Of a stretch of DNA of 64,000 bases, positions 30,788-44,800 are shown piece after piece. A program made the position numbers and the translations under genes. Location: assembly GCA_964030785.1 (NCBI GenBank), contig OZ034968.1, positions 49,731,230-49,795,229 on the forward strand, written 5' to 3'. This stretch comes from Siderastrea siderea. Its lineage: Eukaryota; Cnidaria; Anthozoa; Scleractinia; Rhizangiidae. The stretch's first letter is position 1, and each line of letters starts with the position of its first letter. The notes beneath the pieces were generated by a model that was given only the letters and a program-made list of their open reading frames with translations, was not told the DNA's origin and searched no databases.

Positions 30788-31922
30788 GTAAGCTTAAGTT
30801 TTATATAATAATCTTTAATAATCTTTAATCCAAATCACACCATAAAAGGCATATAAGGATACAGAGTACAAACTAGCGGTTTCTAAGAGAAAGTGAAGTA
30901 CTCGCGGCCACAGACAAAGAAAAAACAATATGTTACCAGAGGTATTTTTCTCTACCCAGCGAAATACAGAAAAGAGGCCTCTGCTAGCAGGGTAGAGCGA
31001 GTAAGACTTAAGTTTTAGCATGATTTTTTACATCGGAGTATTGTGCTAAAATCGTGGCGATTGGGCATTGAACAACTTTTCACTGCATATAGTCAACGTT
31101 TTGCCGCAAGTCTCCTGAAGTTCCTTCTCCACTTACACCTACTGTATTCTCCAGATTATTCGCGTAGCTATTTCCGAATATATATATCTTATTAGACGGT
31201 TTGATGTGTAGTATGGCTGGATATTTTACGAGTCACGCAGTATTTTGGCGAGCCTTTAAGTTATTTATTATCCAACTGAACTTACTTTTGCCTAGACTTG
31301 CCCCAAGTCGCTCGTTTTTCTTTGTATCTATAGTTACTTAAATAAAATCGCTTTGAAATCAAGCGCGAAAGATCACTTGAGTAAAATCGCCTTTGAAATC
31401 GCGCGCGAGAGATCGCGCGGGATTCATTTGTGTGAACGCGCGCGCGAAGGAAAACAAATGACACTTCATCGAGGAATGGCTCGGAACGAGCGACTTGTGT
31501 CACCTGCAGGAAATCGATTCTAGCTGACGTTTTTTGCCGCGAAAATATTGCATCATTTCGTGTGCATTGAGTTGGTTTCTTTTATCGTGTTGACGTCAGT
31601 TTCGTGCGCCGTGTGCAGTTGACACGCGCCGTGCCGTGGCGTGTGTCAAAATTGCGATTTTCTTCCCTTTTTTGTGGGAAATCATACTCAAGGCCCTTGA
31701 TGGCTCTCTCATTTCTGTAAGATTTAAAAGGGACAGGTACAAAAGAAGACATTTGTAATGTTTGTTCCAAAACTGGTTTAACTGCCGATGTGAGAAGGAA
31801 ACAAGTCTACTCAAGAAGTAAAAAGTTAAACGCAAGCTTGTCTCGCGAGCAGAGCGCGCTAAGTTTGCGGGCAGAGCGCGCTCAGTAAGTTTGCGCGCAA
31901 TAATATGATTGACATAATCTCG
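30788..31922. other. Single-copy region, left part; no gene recognised
   Basis: CAAGTCGCTCGTT near 31,302 and AACGAGCGACTTG near 31,485 bracket a ~200-bp, CpG-rich segment that may be a small inverted-repeat element. Related ends appear at ~33,889 and ~33,975. Short ORFs have no motif. Confidence 0.35.
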
Positions 31923-31923
31923 A

Positions 31924-31959
31924 TGGCGTCACCGGTGGAAAAATCCACCGGTGACGCCA
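31924..31959. repeat. Perfect 16-bp hairpin
   Basis: TGGCGTCACCGGTGGA and its exact reverse complement flank AAAA. The arms carry CACCGGTG. There is no downstream T-run, so it does not look like a terminator. Confidence 0.95.
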
Positions 31960-32002
31960 CATTTCAGAATTGGCGCGCTGCAGGTGAGACAAGTCGCTTG
32001 TT

Positions 32003-32072
32003 CAACCTCGTCCCCAGGGTCTTATCGCTTTTCAATATGGCGGCGGCTCGGGAGAAGACCCTGGCACATAGC
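32003..32072. repeat. Short interspersed repeat with ATGGCGGCGG core, copy 1
   Basis: CAACCTCGTCCCCAGGGT ... AATATGGCGGCGGCTCGG ... GAAGACCCTGG. The ends pair (CCAGGGTCTT / AAGACCCTGG). Nearly identical to 33,987-34,056; probably a MITE or SINE fragment. Confidence 0.8.
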
Positions 32073-33986
32073 GACCTAAAACGGTCGCTGATTGGCGCCA
32101 TTCTTACATGAGTTCTGATTGGTTTATGTCTTCCAAAAGCAAAGATGGCGGATCTTTGTGGGTTCTTCCTGCAACCCAAACATTGCTATTTCTAGGTCTC
32201 TGTGATGTGAAAGCTGAACAGTTTTTCTGTTTGACAATTTACAAAACTGCAGCTGTTCCGTATGAGGAAGATCTGAAGTACCAAACCCAAGATTCGTAGA
32301 TTATTCGGGTTAAAAGTTCCTCGATCGCGATCGGCTGGTGATCTACGTAAGAACCTTACCAATCGTCAATGTGCACGATACCTTAGAGTTTTGGAATGGC
32401 AGTCGCTGGATATAATGTGGCGTAGTGGACTGTGAAATACTTAATGGTAATGTACTTGCTCCGATTTTTTGTCATAAATAAAGCATAATCGCGCACTAAT
32501 TATTTGTGTTTCCATGGTCATTGAAAACTTGTAAGGCACTTGTATGTCTTATGTATGTATTGTTTTATTTATACATGTTAGATTCATTCGCAAAATTGCC
32601 CTATCGCTGCGAATTTGCTGTGCAATTAAGGAATCTAATAAAAATGAAAAACCGGTGTAAATCAAATAAAATTATATAAAATAACTTAAATGAGTCAGCT
32701 GCTGCTTAGGGCATTCCATTCTTTGATAAATTTGTAGAAGCTAAATTTACAGATGCTGTTGCTATAGCTGCTGATATTAATAAATAATTTCAAGTGCGGA
32801 GAACAAGTTGCTTGGATAGGCAAATTAGGTAATTTGAGGATTTCCATCGCAGGGATAAATAGCTTTATACACATTGGACGGCTACATGCACGTGATTCTA
32901 CAACGTTGCTTTAATTATTAAGTTACTCAGAATGGTTGAGACTGTTCCAAGTTCACACTTGTAGAAGTGAATTGAATGAATTTAGAGGGTGTTTTTAGTC
33001 CTTCCACACCATGAGAGTGTTTCTGCTTACGGGGACTCATGCAGCTAACTACTGGCATTTTCAAGGCGTGACTTAACTGGGGTAATATAAACCTGAATCT
33101 TAAATATATGATAGTGATGTGGGCAATGGGACAGAACTGAGCTGTGTTCATGAGCTTGCTAGGATTTTCAAGGCAAGGCCTAATTTGGGTTCACAAGCCT
33201 GATTCTCCTTGGTATCAGGACAGCTAGCCAGGATTACATTTTCAAAAATTATTGGTAACTTGTCAGTGAAGTTTTAGTGATCATAACACGATAAGGCAGC
33301 CAATTGCTTAGGAGTAAACCATGCTTCCAAGCTTGCTAATCCCAAAAAGGGATTGTAACATATTTGCTGTAATCTTTTGAATGGCAGACTGCTTCTGTGT
33401 TGTTGCTTGAAGGTGGAGTTGAGAACTAGACATCGTGAGCATCCAACTGCCAGGGCTAGTGAATTACTATTCTAGTGCAAGTCTCCTTTCGTCTCCTTTG
33501 CTATTCTAGTGAATTACTATTCTCCTGTTGGACCAGCTTCATGTACAATACCAGAGCGCCTGAAAAAATATTATTAAACTGATATGTATACTCAATGTAG
33601 GCCGTTCTTTATGATACAAGTGATAATCAAACAGGCAAAGCCTATACTTAAATCTTTTTAGGTCATTAAAATATTACCATGCATTGATATTTTCCAATCA
33701 CTTTCACTTAAGCATACAATAATTACAATCAGCATTTATATTTCGGTTGTTAGAAAACTTGTTTAACCGGTTTGTGCGTATTAGCCAATCAAAAATCGTA
33801 TTGCTGGTCATGTTGAGTAACGCAATGTCACGCGACAATAAAATGATTTCACAAAATTGTCCTTTTGGGCAAAAGTTAGACTTGCTCCAAGTCGCTCGTT
33901 AGATTCGCAGACCGCTGGATACGGAAACGGAGGGCGCGCGCGAGCATGAAAAACAAAATGGCGGAGGATCGTGCGGAACAAGCGAC
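32073..33986. other. Single-copy region, middle part; no gene recognised
   Basis: Mostly AT-rich, with no convincing exon. AAGATGGCGGA at 32,143 is another YY1-like site. CTATTCTAGTGAATTACTATTC-type text near 33,465-33,525 is a short local repeat. Confidence 0.35.
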
Positions 33987-34056
33987 CAACCTCGTCCCCA
34001 GGGTGTTCTCGCTTTTCAATATGGCGGCGGCTCGGGAGAAGACCCTGGCACACAGC
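33987..34056. repeat. Short interspersed repeat with ATGGCGGCGG core, copy 2
   Basis: Matches 32,003-32,072 with a few substitutions. Followed by an E-box-like TCACGTGACC. Confidence 0.8.
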
Positions 34057-36514
34057 AGAATCACGTGACCAAAATTTCCAACGAGGATGGAAATGTATTC
34101 AAAATGGCGGCTAAGGCGAAGTGAGTGAGAAGATCTGGGTATGAGATTACGGCTGAGGTCAAGATAAACAAGATAAACAAGGCTGAAGGTTGGTTCAAAC
34201 ATGCGTGAAGAAAAAGAGAAAAACAAAGACAAGTTATACATATACGGGCTTTAGGAACACGGCAAAGTGTTAGAGGTCTTGTTTTGGCCGTTCATTTAAT
34301 ATGGTTTGTGCGTACAGTATAAAGCTCGCCGAACTCATAGATCACGCGCAAAATAGAAAATAATCAGGGTAATTTAAGCTGAAGTCTTACATCTTCCCCT
34401 GACCACTTGTTTTTAAATGTTGATCAAGTGAAATTGTTCGCTTACGAATACACTCGAACGAACGTGTATTTTTGTTTCATGAGGATAGGCGGCTTTTGGC
34501 ATAATTTATCTTACGGTAAATTGTTGCAAATTATTTATTTATTTATCTATTTATGCTCAACCAGTCTATTTATTTTTTACTTGCTGATCCTAGCCAACTT
34601 GGTTTGGTAAATGTAACTCTTATGACTGTTTGTTTATGACTCTTATGACTGTTTGTTTATGGATTGATCCATACCAAAGATCTTTGGCATAGTATACCCT
34701 AGCATGGACTGCACATCTATTTGCAACTTTCTTTTTATTTTCAAAGATTTATATGTTCAAGTAACAAAGTTTGTATGTAATCTTAAGTTACTTTACTCTG
34801 CTTGCTATCCCATAGCAATCTGTTTCTTGAGCTTTTCAATTCATGGGTAACACTTCTCATTATCCTGTTCAACCACTGGAGATAAAAAAAAATGCTCATG
34901 TTTATTTATATTTAGGAGTGATTACATAAGTCTTTGAACATTTTTAACATTTCGTCATCTTTAGAGCTTACAATAAAATACCGGTAAGGGCTGGTATGCT
35001 TGAGATGAGGGACGAATCATTGTTCATCATCATCATAAGATTTATTTAGAAGTTACAGCATCCCATTTATTGCAAGTGCTCTTCCAGAGAGCCATGTTGC
35101 AATTGCATAGTCAAACAGTTAGTGGTGTTTAATCCAGCAAAACCCAGGTGTGGCTTTAAAGGGAACCGTGGTCATGTTGACATTGTTGGATTTATTTAGT
35201 CCCATTCCTGTCTACATATTTGCTTGTTCAATTGCAGATCTCCTAGGATTTGTCACTTTCAATACTGCTTTCTGTGCTTTAGCTGTCCAGTTTACAAATA
35301 TTTCCTCATGATACTTTATGTGCATGTTTTTTTGAGTTAGAAATATCGTTTGTATTTATTTATTATTTACTGTTAATATTGTTAGAAATATCATTGTAGA
35401 CGAGTGTCCAATACTAACACACTTGTGTTATTAATAACTGATTGGGCTAATGATAAGGTATGATATCAACAACAATTTACTTTTGGAAAAAGTTATGTGT
35501 GTAATCTTCGCTGTTAGAATTTAGTAAAATAAGCGCCTGTAAAGAATGGGCAAATAAAGCATTTGAACAGTTGATAGATACAGTCCTCTTTGTTTGTTCA
35601 ACCAGTGCTGGGGATAATATTCCTTTATAGGTTTTAAGAAATTTCCTCCTTGAGTACTTCAATGAATTGAGTTATTTGGGTGAAGTTTGGAACTGTTTAA
35701 AAATGGAAATCAATGGGAAATGGGGGGTTCAAGAAGAAAAGGAGAAAAAATGACTATTTTAATGAAGTTCTTTAATGAGAATTTAAAATTAACATTGAGT
35801 AAAGGAAATATAACACAATATAACTTGCTATCAACCTAGGGTGCTCTTATGTTGATATCACATTTTTGTTGATGTTTGAAAAATAAAAGGAAACATGATC
35901 AAATCAAGTGCCATACATACATTTATATATGTTAGAGGCAACATTATCCCTTCTAAGAAGGACAATTTATTTTTCCAGTGGCCATTTAATGTATTTGACT
36001 GGCAATAAATTGAATATGGTGACAGAAAATTCAAGTAACAGGGAGGTGAGAATAATGACAAGTCATGAAGTTATAACCTGACAATATCAATGAGTGCAAG
36101 GTCAAATTCCATGCCTGTTTGGCAAAAAATGCTAACCTGAAAAAAAGTATGTTGTGAATTATGAAAAATAGAAAACATTTTGTTGCAAATTCCAGGTCCC
36201 TTACATTCTTCACACCATCAATCCCCTACCCCTTGATATTTAGACACTAAGAGGGGCATGGGTTATGGTAACTTGCAAAGGAGACGATTGGCTGAAAGTA
36301 GCATGTTACATTTGTATGCCTTATGCCCAGACCCAGACTGTGCTAGAAGAAACCCTGCAATTAAAACAAGAACACAAGGAAGAACTTCGGCATATAACTG
36401 AGAACCCCAGAGAATCCCTATGTGCTAAAGTGATTTATACTGAACTACGTATCATAAAACCTCTGAAATCTTAAGGGCTCTTCCAGAAAAAAACGTGTGG
36501 GGGGGGGGGGGACA
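34057..36514. other. Single-copy region, right part; no gene recognised
   Basis: AT-rich, with low-complexity TTTATTTATT tracts near 34,540 and a GATCTGGGTATGAGATT fragment at 34,125. A 69-codon ORF (36,265-36,474) has a polar, helix-like composition without a recognised motif. A poly-G run lies at ~36,498-36,511. Confidence 0.35.
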
Positions 36515-36706
36515 AACTTATTTGACCCATGGGTTCATCCTAGTAATTTGTTGAAATCCAGTAAAAACTCTTGGTAACAAATATTACATGGTTGGCATAG
36601 CTTTGGTGATATTGGAAAGGGTTTAAACAAATTCCTGGGATGAACCCATGGGTCCAATTAGTTTCCAATATCACCCAAGCTTGGGTGATATGGTGGACCC
36701 ATGGGT
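36515..36706. repeat. Isolated satellite island, both orientations
   Basis: One reverse monomer (TTTGACCCATGGGTTCATCC), then a partial forward monomer (CTGGGATGAACCCATGGGTC), then another reverse start, all within ~190 bp of otherwise single-copy DNA. A homopyrimidine C/T tract follows to ~36,775. Confidence 0.9.
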
Positions 36707-36775
36707 TCCCCTCCTCCTCCCCTCCCCTCCCATCCCCTCCTTTCCTGGCCCCAGTCCCCCCTCGCCTCCCCGAAA

Positions 36776-37280
36776 GCCGCTATGCAGGCTAGCTATTTGA
36801 TTGTTCCCTCAATTAAAATTTTTGAAAAAGGTGAGCAAATATGGAAGTTATAAAACAGACATATATCTATTTTTCTCATTTTCTCTTGGAACCAGAATTC
36901 GAAGTGCCACGCAGACCTTATATTTTGTACCTTTTAATTTTAATTTTGATATAATTATAGGCCTTATTGTTTTAGATGTGCATGGTGTTCGTACTGACTC
37001 TTTGTAAATAATTATTTTTTCTGTAAATGTTTATATTGTAAAAGTTGTAAATATAATAAAATGTAAATATAAGTGAAAATTTGTAAATTTGTAAATATTT
37101 TTTCTGTAATTATTAGGACAAGTCGTAGTCTCCTTCGCAGCCGTCTTTAGTGTCGTCACGCAACGCTCCCTCCACACTAGTTAGCTAGAGCGTTGCGTGG
37201 GACGAGACAAGCCGGTATGTCTTCCTTGCTGACAAATGTCTGCCCCGCAGCCGTTCTTTGTGTCGTTCCCTCAAAAAAAC
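36776..37280. other. AT-rich tract, no gene
   Basis: Contains repeated TGTAAAT motifs near 37,000-37,100 and GAGCGTTGCGTGGGACGAGA at 37,189. The second large copy starts at 37,281. Confidence 0.4.
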
Positions 37281-37976
37281 GTTTGAAAGTTTGAAAGGCG
37301 GGAAATCGGCGACGCGCGTGTAAATGTACAAAATCCCGCCAAAAGTACAGCCAAAACGAAAAAGAAATATTTTCTAACATTGCTGCAACCTCCACTATTA
37401 ATTATCCACTATTTTTTGTTTTTAATTTGGAGTTGAGTGCAAATTTTGAAATTTTTGAATGCAAATTTTGAAATTGTTGAGTGCAAAAACGTGAAATTGA
37501 ATTTGATTGGCTAGTCGGTTCAAACTAGCCAATCAAATTTTCACTTTTTTGCACTCAAAAGTTCAAAATAAATTTGGGTGCTCTCAGCCAATCAGATTGC
37601 AGAAATTTTTGTATGTATATTATTATGCAGATTATAAAAACAGTAATCATAAAAAAATGGAAACATTTTCGATGCAAGTGAAAGCAAGTTTTGTTGATAA
37701 AATCTGTCGTTCGCGAACTGTCGAAATCAATGAAGATCAACAACTTTTCCGGCACTTCATAAAACTGCACTTTGACGAATTTCAGAGTATTATAATCACG
37801 ACAAAAATGTTTTGAGTATCGGTGAAATTCTGGATCTGGATATGAAAAGTAGCTTTTCTAAAAACGATAATTTGTTGATTTTTTTTTAGCACTCTTTAGG
37901 TCTGCAGTGGCTCTAAAAGAGCCAGTATTTGCATTTATGGTCATGACTTTTTTGGTCTGTGGTGGCTCCGAAAAGA
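37281..37976. repeat. Partial third copy of the 1.64-kb block
   Basis: Matches 7,179-7,874 (offset 30,102). It starts in the middle of the block and ends inside the second stem-loop (GGCTCCGAAAAG then AAAGAAATAAATT), where satellite begins. Confidence 0.9.
37909..37923 (-). promoter_or_regulatory. Histone-type stem-loop relic (third copy)
   Basis: Same as 3,047-3,061 and 7,807-7,821. The neighbouring stem-loop at 37,965 is cut by the satellite junction. Confidence 0.45.
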
Positions 37977-38805
37977 AAGAAATAAATTACTAGCATGAAC
38001 CCATGGGTCAAATTGAAGCCATGCCATTGAAGCTCTGCCCACCATGTCCCGCTAGTTTTCAAGAGTTTTCACTGGGTTTAAACAACGTTCTATAATGAAC
38101 CCATGGGTCAAATTAGTTTTCATTATTACTCATGCCACAACACCCATGTCCCGCTAGTTCGCAAGAGTTTTCACTGGGTTTAAACAAAGTTCTATGATGA
38201 ACCCATGGGTCAAATTAGTTTTCATTATTACTCATGCAACAACAACCATGTCCCGCTAGTTCCCAAGAGTTTTCACTGGGTTTAAACAAATTCTTGGGAT
38301 GAACCCATGGGTCCAATTAGTTTCCAATATCACCCAAGCTATGCCAACCATGTCCTGTTAGTTCCCAAGAGTTTTCACTGCGTTTAAACAAAGTTCTATG
38401 ATGCACCCATGGGTCAAATAAGTTTCCGGTACCATTGAAGCTCTGCCCACCAAGTCCCGTTAGTTCCCAAGACTTTCCACGGGGTTTACACAAATTCCTA
38501 GGATGAACCCATGGGTCGAATTAGTTTCCAATATCACCAGAGCAATGCCAACCATGTCGTGTTAGTTACCAAGAGTTTTTACTGGATTTCATAAAATTAC
38601 TAGCATGAACCCATGGGTCAAATTCCTAGGATGAACCCATGGGTCGAATTAGTTTCCAATATCACTAGAGCTATGCCAACCATGTCCTGTTAGTTCCCAA
38701 GAGTTTTTACTGGATTTCAAAAAATTACTAGCATGAACCCATGGGTCAAATTAGTTTCCAATATCACCAAAGCTATGCCAACCATGTCCTGTTAGTTCCC
38801 AAGAG

Positions 38806-41800
38806 ATTTTACTGGATTTCATCAAATTACTAGCATGCACCCATGGGTCAACCATATCACCCAAGCTATGCCAACCATGTCCTGTTAGTTACGAAGAGTT
38901 TTTACTGGATTTCATCAAATTACTAGCATGAACCCATGGGTCAAATTCCTAGGATGAATCCATGGGTCGAATTAGTTTCCAATATCACTAGAGCTATGCC
39001 AACCATGTCCTGTTAGTTCCCAAGAGTTTTTACTGGGCATGAACCCATGGGTGGAATTAGTTTCCAATATCACCAGAGCAATGCCAACCATGTCCTGTTA
39101 GTTACCAAGAGTTTTTACTGGATTTCATCAAATTACTAGCATTCACCCATGAGTCGATCATATCACCCAAGCTATGCCAACCATGTCCTGTTAGTTGCCA
39201 AGAGTTTTTACTGGATTTCAACAAATTACTGGATTTCAACAAATTACTAGCATGAACCCATGGGTCAAATTAGTTTCCAATATCACCAAAGCTATGCCAA
39301 CCATGTCCTGTTAGTTCCCAAGAGACTTTACTGGATTTCAATAAATTACTAGCATGAACCCATGGGTCAAATTGAAGCCATGCCATTGAAGCTCTGCCCA
39401 CGATGTCCCGCTAGTTCCCAAGAGTTTTCACTGGGTTTAAACAACGTTCTATAATGAACCCATGGGTCAAATTAGTTTTCATTATTACTCATGCCACAAC
39501 ACCCATGTCCCGCTAGTTCCCAAGAGTTTTCACTGGGTTTAAACAAAGTTCTATGATGAACCCATGGGTCAAATTAGTTTTCATTATTACTCATGCAACA
39601 ACAACCATGTCCCGCTAGTTCCGAAGAGTTTTCACTGGATTTCAACAAATTCCTGGGATGAACCCATGGGTCCAATTAGTTTCCAATATCACCCAAGCTA
39701 TGCCAACCATGTCCTGTTAGTTCCCAAGAGTTGTCACTGCGTTTAAACAAAGTTCTATGATGCACCCATGGGTCAAATAAGTTTCCGGTACCAATGAAGC
39801 TCTGCCCACCAAGTCCCGTTAGTTCCCAAGACTTTCCACGGGGTTTACACAAATTCCTAGGATGAACCCATGGGTCGAATTAGTTTCCAATATCACCAGA
39901 GCAATGCCAACCATGTCCTGTTAGTTGCCAAGAGTTTTTACTGGATTTCAACAAATTACTAGCATGAACCCATGGTTCAAACATATCACCCAAGCTATGC
40001 CAACCATGTCCTGTTAGTTAGCAGGAGTTTTTACTGGATTTCAACAAATTACTAGCATGAACCCATGGTTCAAACATATCACCCAAGCTATGCCAACCAT
40101 GTCCTGTTAGTTGCCAAGAGTTTTTACTGGATTTCAACAAATTACTAGCATGAACCCATGGGTCAAACATATCACCCAAGCTATGCCAACCATGTCCTGT
40201 TAGTTCCCAAGAGTTTTCACTGGGTTTAAACAAATTCTTGGGATGAACCCATGGGTCCAATTAGTTTCCAATATCACCCAAGCTATGCCAACCATGTCTT
40301 GTTAGTTCCCAAGAGTTTTCACTGGGTTTAAACAAAGTTCTATGATGAACCCATGGGTCAAATAAGTTTCCTGTACCATTGAACCTCTGCCCACCGAGGC
40401 CCGTTAGTTCCCAAGACTTTCTACGGGGTTTACACAAATTCCTAGGATGAACCCATGGGTGGAATTAGTTTCCAATATAACCAGAGCTATGCCAACCATG
40501 TCCTGTTAGTTCCCAAGAGATTTTACTGGATTTTAATAAATTACTAGCATGAACCCATGGGTCAAATTGAAGCCACGCCATTGGAGTTCTGCCCACCATG
40601 TCCCGCTAGTTCCCAAGAGTTTTCACTGGGTTTAAACAAATTCTTGGGATGAACCCATGGGTCCAATTAGTTTCCAATATCACCCAAGCTATGCCAACCA
40701 TGTCTTGTTAGTTCCCAAGAGTTTTCACTGGGTTTAAACAAAGTTCTATGATGAACCCATGGGTCAAATAAGTTTCCTGTACCATTGAACCTCTGCCCAC
40801 CGAGGCCCGTTAGTTCCCAAGACTTTCTACGGGGTTTACACAAATTCCTAGGATGAACCCATGGGTGGAATTAGTTTCCAATATAACCAGAGCTATGCCA
40901 ACCATGTCCTGTTAGTTCCCAAGAGATTTTACTGGATTTTAATAAATTACTAGCATGAACCCATGGGTCAAATTGAAGCCACGCCATTGGAGTTCTGCCC
41001 ACCATGTCCCGCTAGTTCCCAAGAGTTTTCACTGGGTTTAAACAAATTCTTGGGATGAACCCATGGGTCCAATTAGTTTCCAATATCACCCAAGCTATGC
41101 CAACCATGTCTTGTTAGTTCCCAAGAGTTTTCACTGGGTTTAAACAAAGTTCTATGATGAACCCATGGGTCAAATAAGTTTCCTGTACCATTGAACCTCT
41201 GCCCACCGAGGCCCGTTAGTTCCCAAGACTTTCTACGGGGTTTACACAAATTCCTAGGATGAACCCATGGGTCGAATTAGTTTCCAATATAACCAGAGCT
41301 ATGCCAACCATGTCCTGTTAGTTCCCAAGAGATTTTACTGGATTTTAATAAATTACTAGCATGAACCCATGGGTCAAATTGAAGCCACGCCATTGGAGTT
41401 CTGCCCACCATGTCCCGCTAGTTCCCAAGAGTTTTCACTGGGTTTAAACAACGTTCTATAATGAACCCATGGGTCAAATTAGTTTTCATTATTACTCATG
41501 CAACAACACCCAATTGTCCCGCTAGTTCCCAAGAGTTTTCACTGGGTTTAAACAAAGTTCTATCATGAACCCATGGGTCAAATTAGTTTTCATTATTACT
41601 CATGCAACAACAACCATGTCCCGCTAGTTCCCAAGAGTTTTCACTGGATTTCAACAAATTCCTGGGATGAACCCATGGGTCCAATTAGTTTCCAATATCA
41701 CCCAAGCTATGCCAACCATGTCCTGTTAGTTCCCAAGAGTTTTCACTGCGTTTAAACAAAGTTCTATGATGCACCCATGGGTCAAATAAGTTTCCGGTAC

Positions 41801-44800
41801 CATTGAAGCTCTGCCCACCAAGTCCCGTTAGTTCCTAAGACTTTCCACGGGGTTTACACAAATTCCTAGGATGAACTCATGGGTCGAATTAGTTTCCAAT
41901 ATCACCAGAGGAATGCCAACCATGTCCTGTTAGTTGCCAAGAGTTTTTACTGGATTTCAACAAATTACTAGCATGAACCCATTGGTCAAATTGAAGCCAT
42001 GCCATTGAAGCTCTGCCCACCATGTCCCGCTAGTTCCCAAGAGTTTTCACTGGGTTTAAACAAATTCTTGGGATGAACCCATGGGTCCAATTAGTTTCCA
42101 ATATCACCCAAGCTATGCCAACCATGTCCTGTTAGTTCCCAAGAGTTTTCACTGGGTTTAAACAAAGTTCTATGATGAACCCATGGGTCAAATAAGTTTC
42201 CTGTACCATTGAACCTCTGCCCACCAAGGCCCGTTAGTTCCCAAGACTTTCTACGGGGTTTACACAAATTCCTAGGATGAACCCATGGGTCGAATTAGTT
42301 TCCAATATAACCAAAGCTATGCCAACCATGTCCTGTTAGTTTCCAAGAGATTTTACTGGATTTTAATAAATTACTAGCATGAACCCATGGGTCAAATTGA
42401 AGCCACGCCATTGGAGCTCTGCCCACCATGTCCCGCTAGTTCCCAAGAGTTTTCACTGGGTTTAAACAACGTTCTATAATGAACCCATGGGTCAAATTTG
42501 TTTTCATTATTACTCATGCAACAACACCCATGTCCCGCTAGTTCCCAAGAGTTTTCACTGGGTTTAAACAACGTTCTATAATGAACCCATGGATCAAATT
42601 AGTTTTCATTATTACTCATGCAACAACACCCATGTCCCGCTAGTTCCCAAGAGTTTTCACTGGGTTTAAACAAAGTTCTATCATGAACCCATGGGTCAAA
42701 TTAGTTTTCATTATTACTCATGCAACAACACCCATGTCCCGCTAGTTCCCAAGAGTTTTCACTGGGTTTAAACAAAGTTCTATGATGAACCCATGGGTCA
42801 AATTAGTTTTCATTATTACTCATGCAACAACAACCATGTCCCGCTAGTTCCGAAGAGTTTTCACTGGATTTCAACAAATTCCTGGGATGAACCCATGGGT
42901 CCAATTAGTTTCCAATATCACCCAAGCTATGCCAACCATGTCCTGTTAGTTCCCAAGAGTTGTCACTGCGTTTAAACAAAGTTCTATGATGCACCCATGG
43001 GTCAAATAAGTTTCCGGTACCAATGAAGCTCTGCCCACCAAGTCCCGTTAGTTCCCAAGACTTTCCACGGGGTTTACACAAATTCCTAGGATGAACCCAT
43101 GGGTCGAATTAGTTTCCAATATCACCAGAGCAATGCCAACCATGTCCTGTTAGTTGCCAAGAGTTTTTACTGGATTTCAACAAATTACTAGCATGAACCC
43201 ATGGTTCAAACATATCACCCAAGCTATGCCAACCATGTCCTGTTAGTTAGCAGGAGTTTTTACTGGATTTCATCAAATTACTAGCATGAACCCATGGGTC
43301 AAATTCCTAGGATGAATCCATGGGTCGAATTAGTTTCCAATATAACTAGAGCTATGCCAACCATGTCGTGTTAGTTCCCAAGAGTTTTTACTGGATTTCA
43401 ACAAATTACTAGCATGAACCCATGGGTCAAATTAGTTTCCAATATCACCAAAGCTATGCCAACCATGTCCTGTTAGTTCCCAAGAGATTTTACTGGATTT
43501 CAATAAATTACTAGCATGAACCCATGGGTCAAATTGAAGCCATGCAATTGAAGCTCTGCCCACCATGTCCCGCTAGTTCCCAAGAGTTTTCAAAGTTCTA
43601 TGATGAACCCATGGGTCAAATTAGTTTTCTGTATCAGTCAAGCTACACCAACCCTAGTTCCCAGGAGTTTTTACTGGGTTTAAACAAAGTTTTATGATGA
43701 ACCCATGGGTCCAATTAGTTTCCAATATCACCCAAGCTATGCCAACCATGTCTTGTTAGTTCCCAAGAGTTTTCACTGGGTTTAAACAAAGTTCTATGAT
43801 GAACCCATGGGTCAAATAAGTTTCCTGTACCATTGAACCTCTGCCCACCAAGGCCCGTTAGTTCCCAAGACTTTCTACGGGGTTTACACAAATTCCTAGG
43901 ATGAACCCATGGGTCGAATTAGTTTCCAATATAACCAGAGCTATGCCAACCATGTCCTGTTAGTTCCCAAGAGATTTTACTGGATTTTAATAAATTACTA
44001 GCATGAACCCATGGGTCAAATTGAAGCCACGCCATTGGAGCTCTGCCCACTATGTCCCGCTAGTTCCCAAGAGTTTTCACTGGGTTTAAACAACGTTCTA
44101 TAATGAACCCATGGGTCAAATTACTTTTCATTATTACTCATGCAACAACAACCATGTCCCGCTAGTTCCCAAGAGTTTTCACTGGATTTAAGCAAATTCC
44201 TGGGATGAACCCATGGGTCCAATTAGTTTCCAATATCACCCAAGCTATGCCAACCATGTCCTGTTAGTTCCCAAGAGATTTTACTGGATTTCATCAAATT
44301 ACTAGCATGCACCCATGGGTCAACCATATCACCCAAGCTATGCCAACCATGTCCTGTTAGTTACGAAGAGTTTTTACTGGATTTCATCAAATTACTAGCA
44401 TGAACCCATGGGTCAAATTCCTAGGATGAATCCATGGGTCGAATTAGTTTCCAATATCACTAGAGCTATGCCAACCATGTCCTGTTAGTTCCCAAGAGTT
44501 TTTACTGGGCATGAACCCATGGGTGGAATTAGTTTCCAATATCACCAGAGCAATGCCAACCATGTCCTGTTAGTTACCAAGAGTTTTTACTGGATTTCAT
44601 CAAATTACTAGCATTCACCCATGAGTCGATCATATCACCCAAGCTATGCCAACCATGTCCTGTTAGTTGCCAAGAGTTTTTACTGGATTTCAACAAATTA
44701 CTGGATTTCAACAAATTACTAGCATGAACCCATGGGTCAAATTAGTTTCCAATATCACCAAAGCTATGCCAACCATGTCCTGTTAGTTCCCAAGAGACTT

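Noticed and set aside
31282..36474. Short ORFs in the single-copy region as genes
   Set aside because: All are under 125 codons, have no motif, and lack a consistent acceptor-donor pair.
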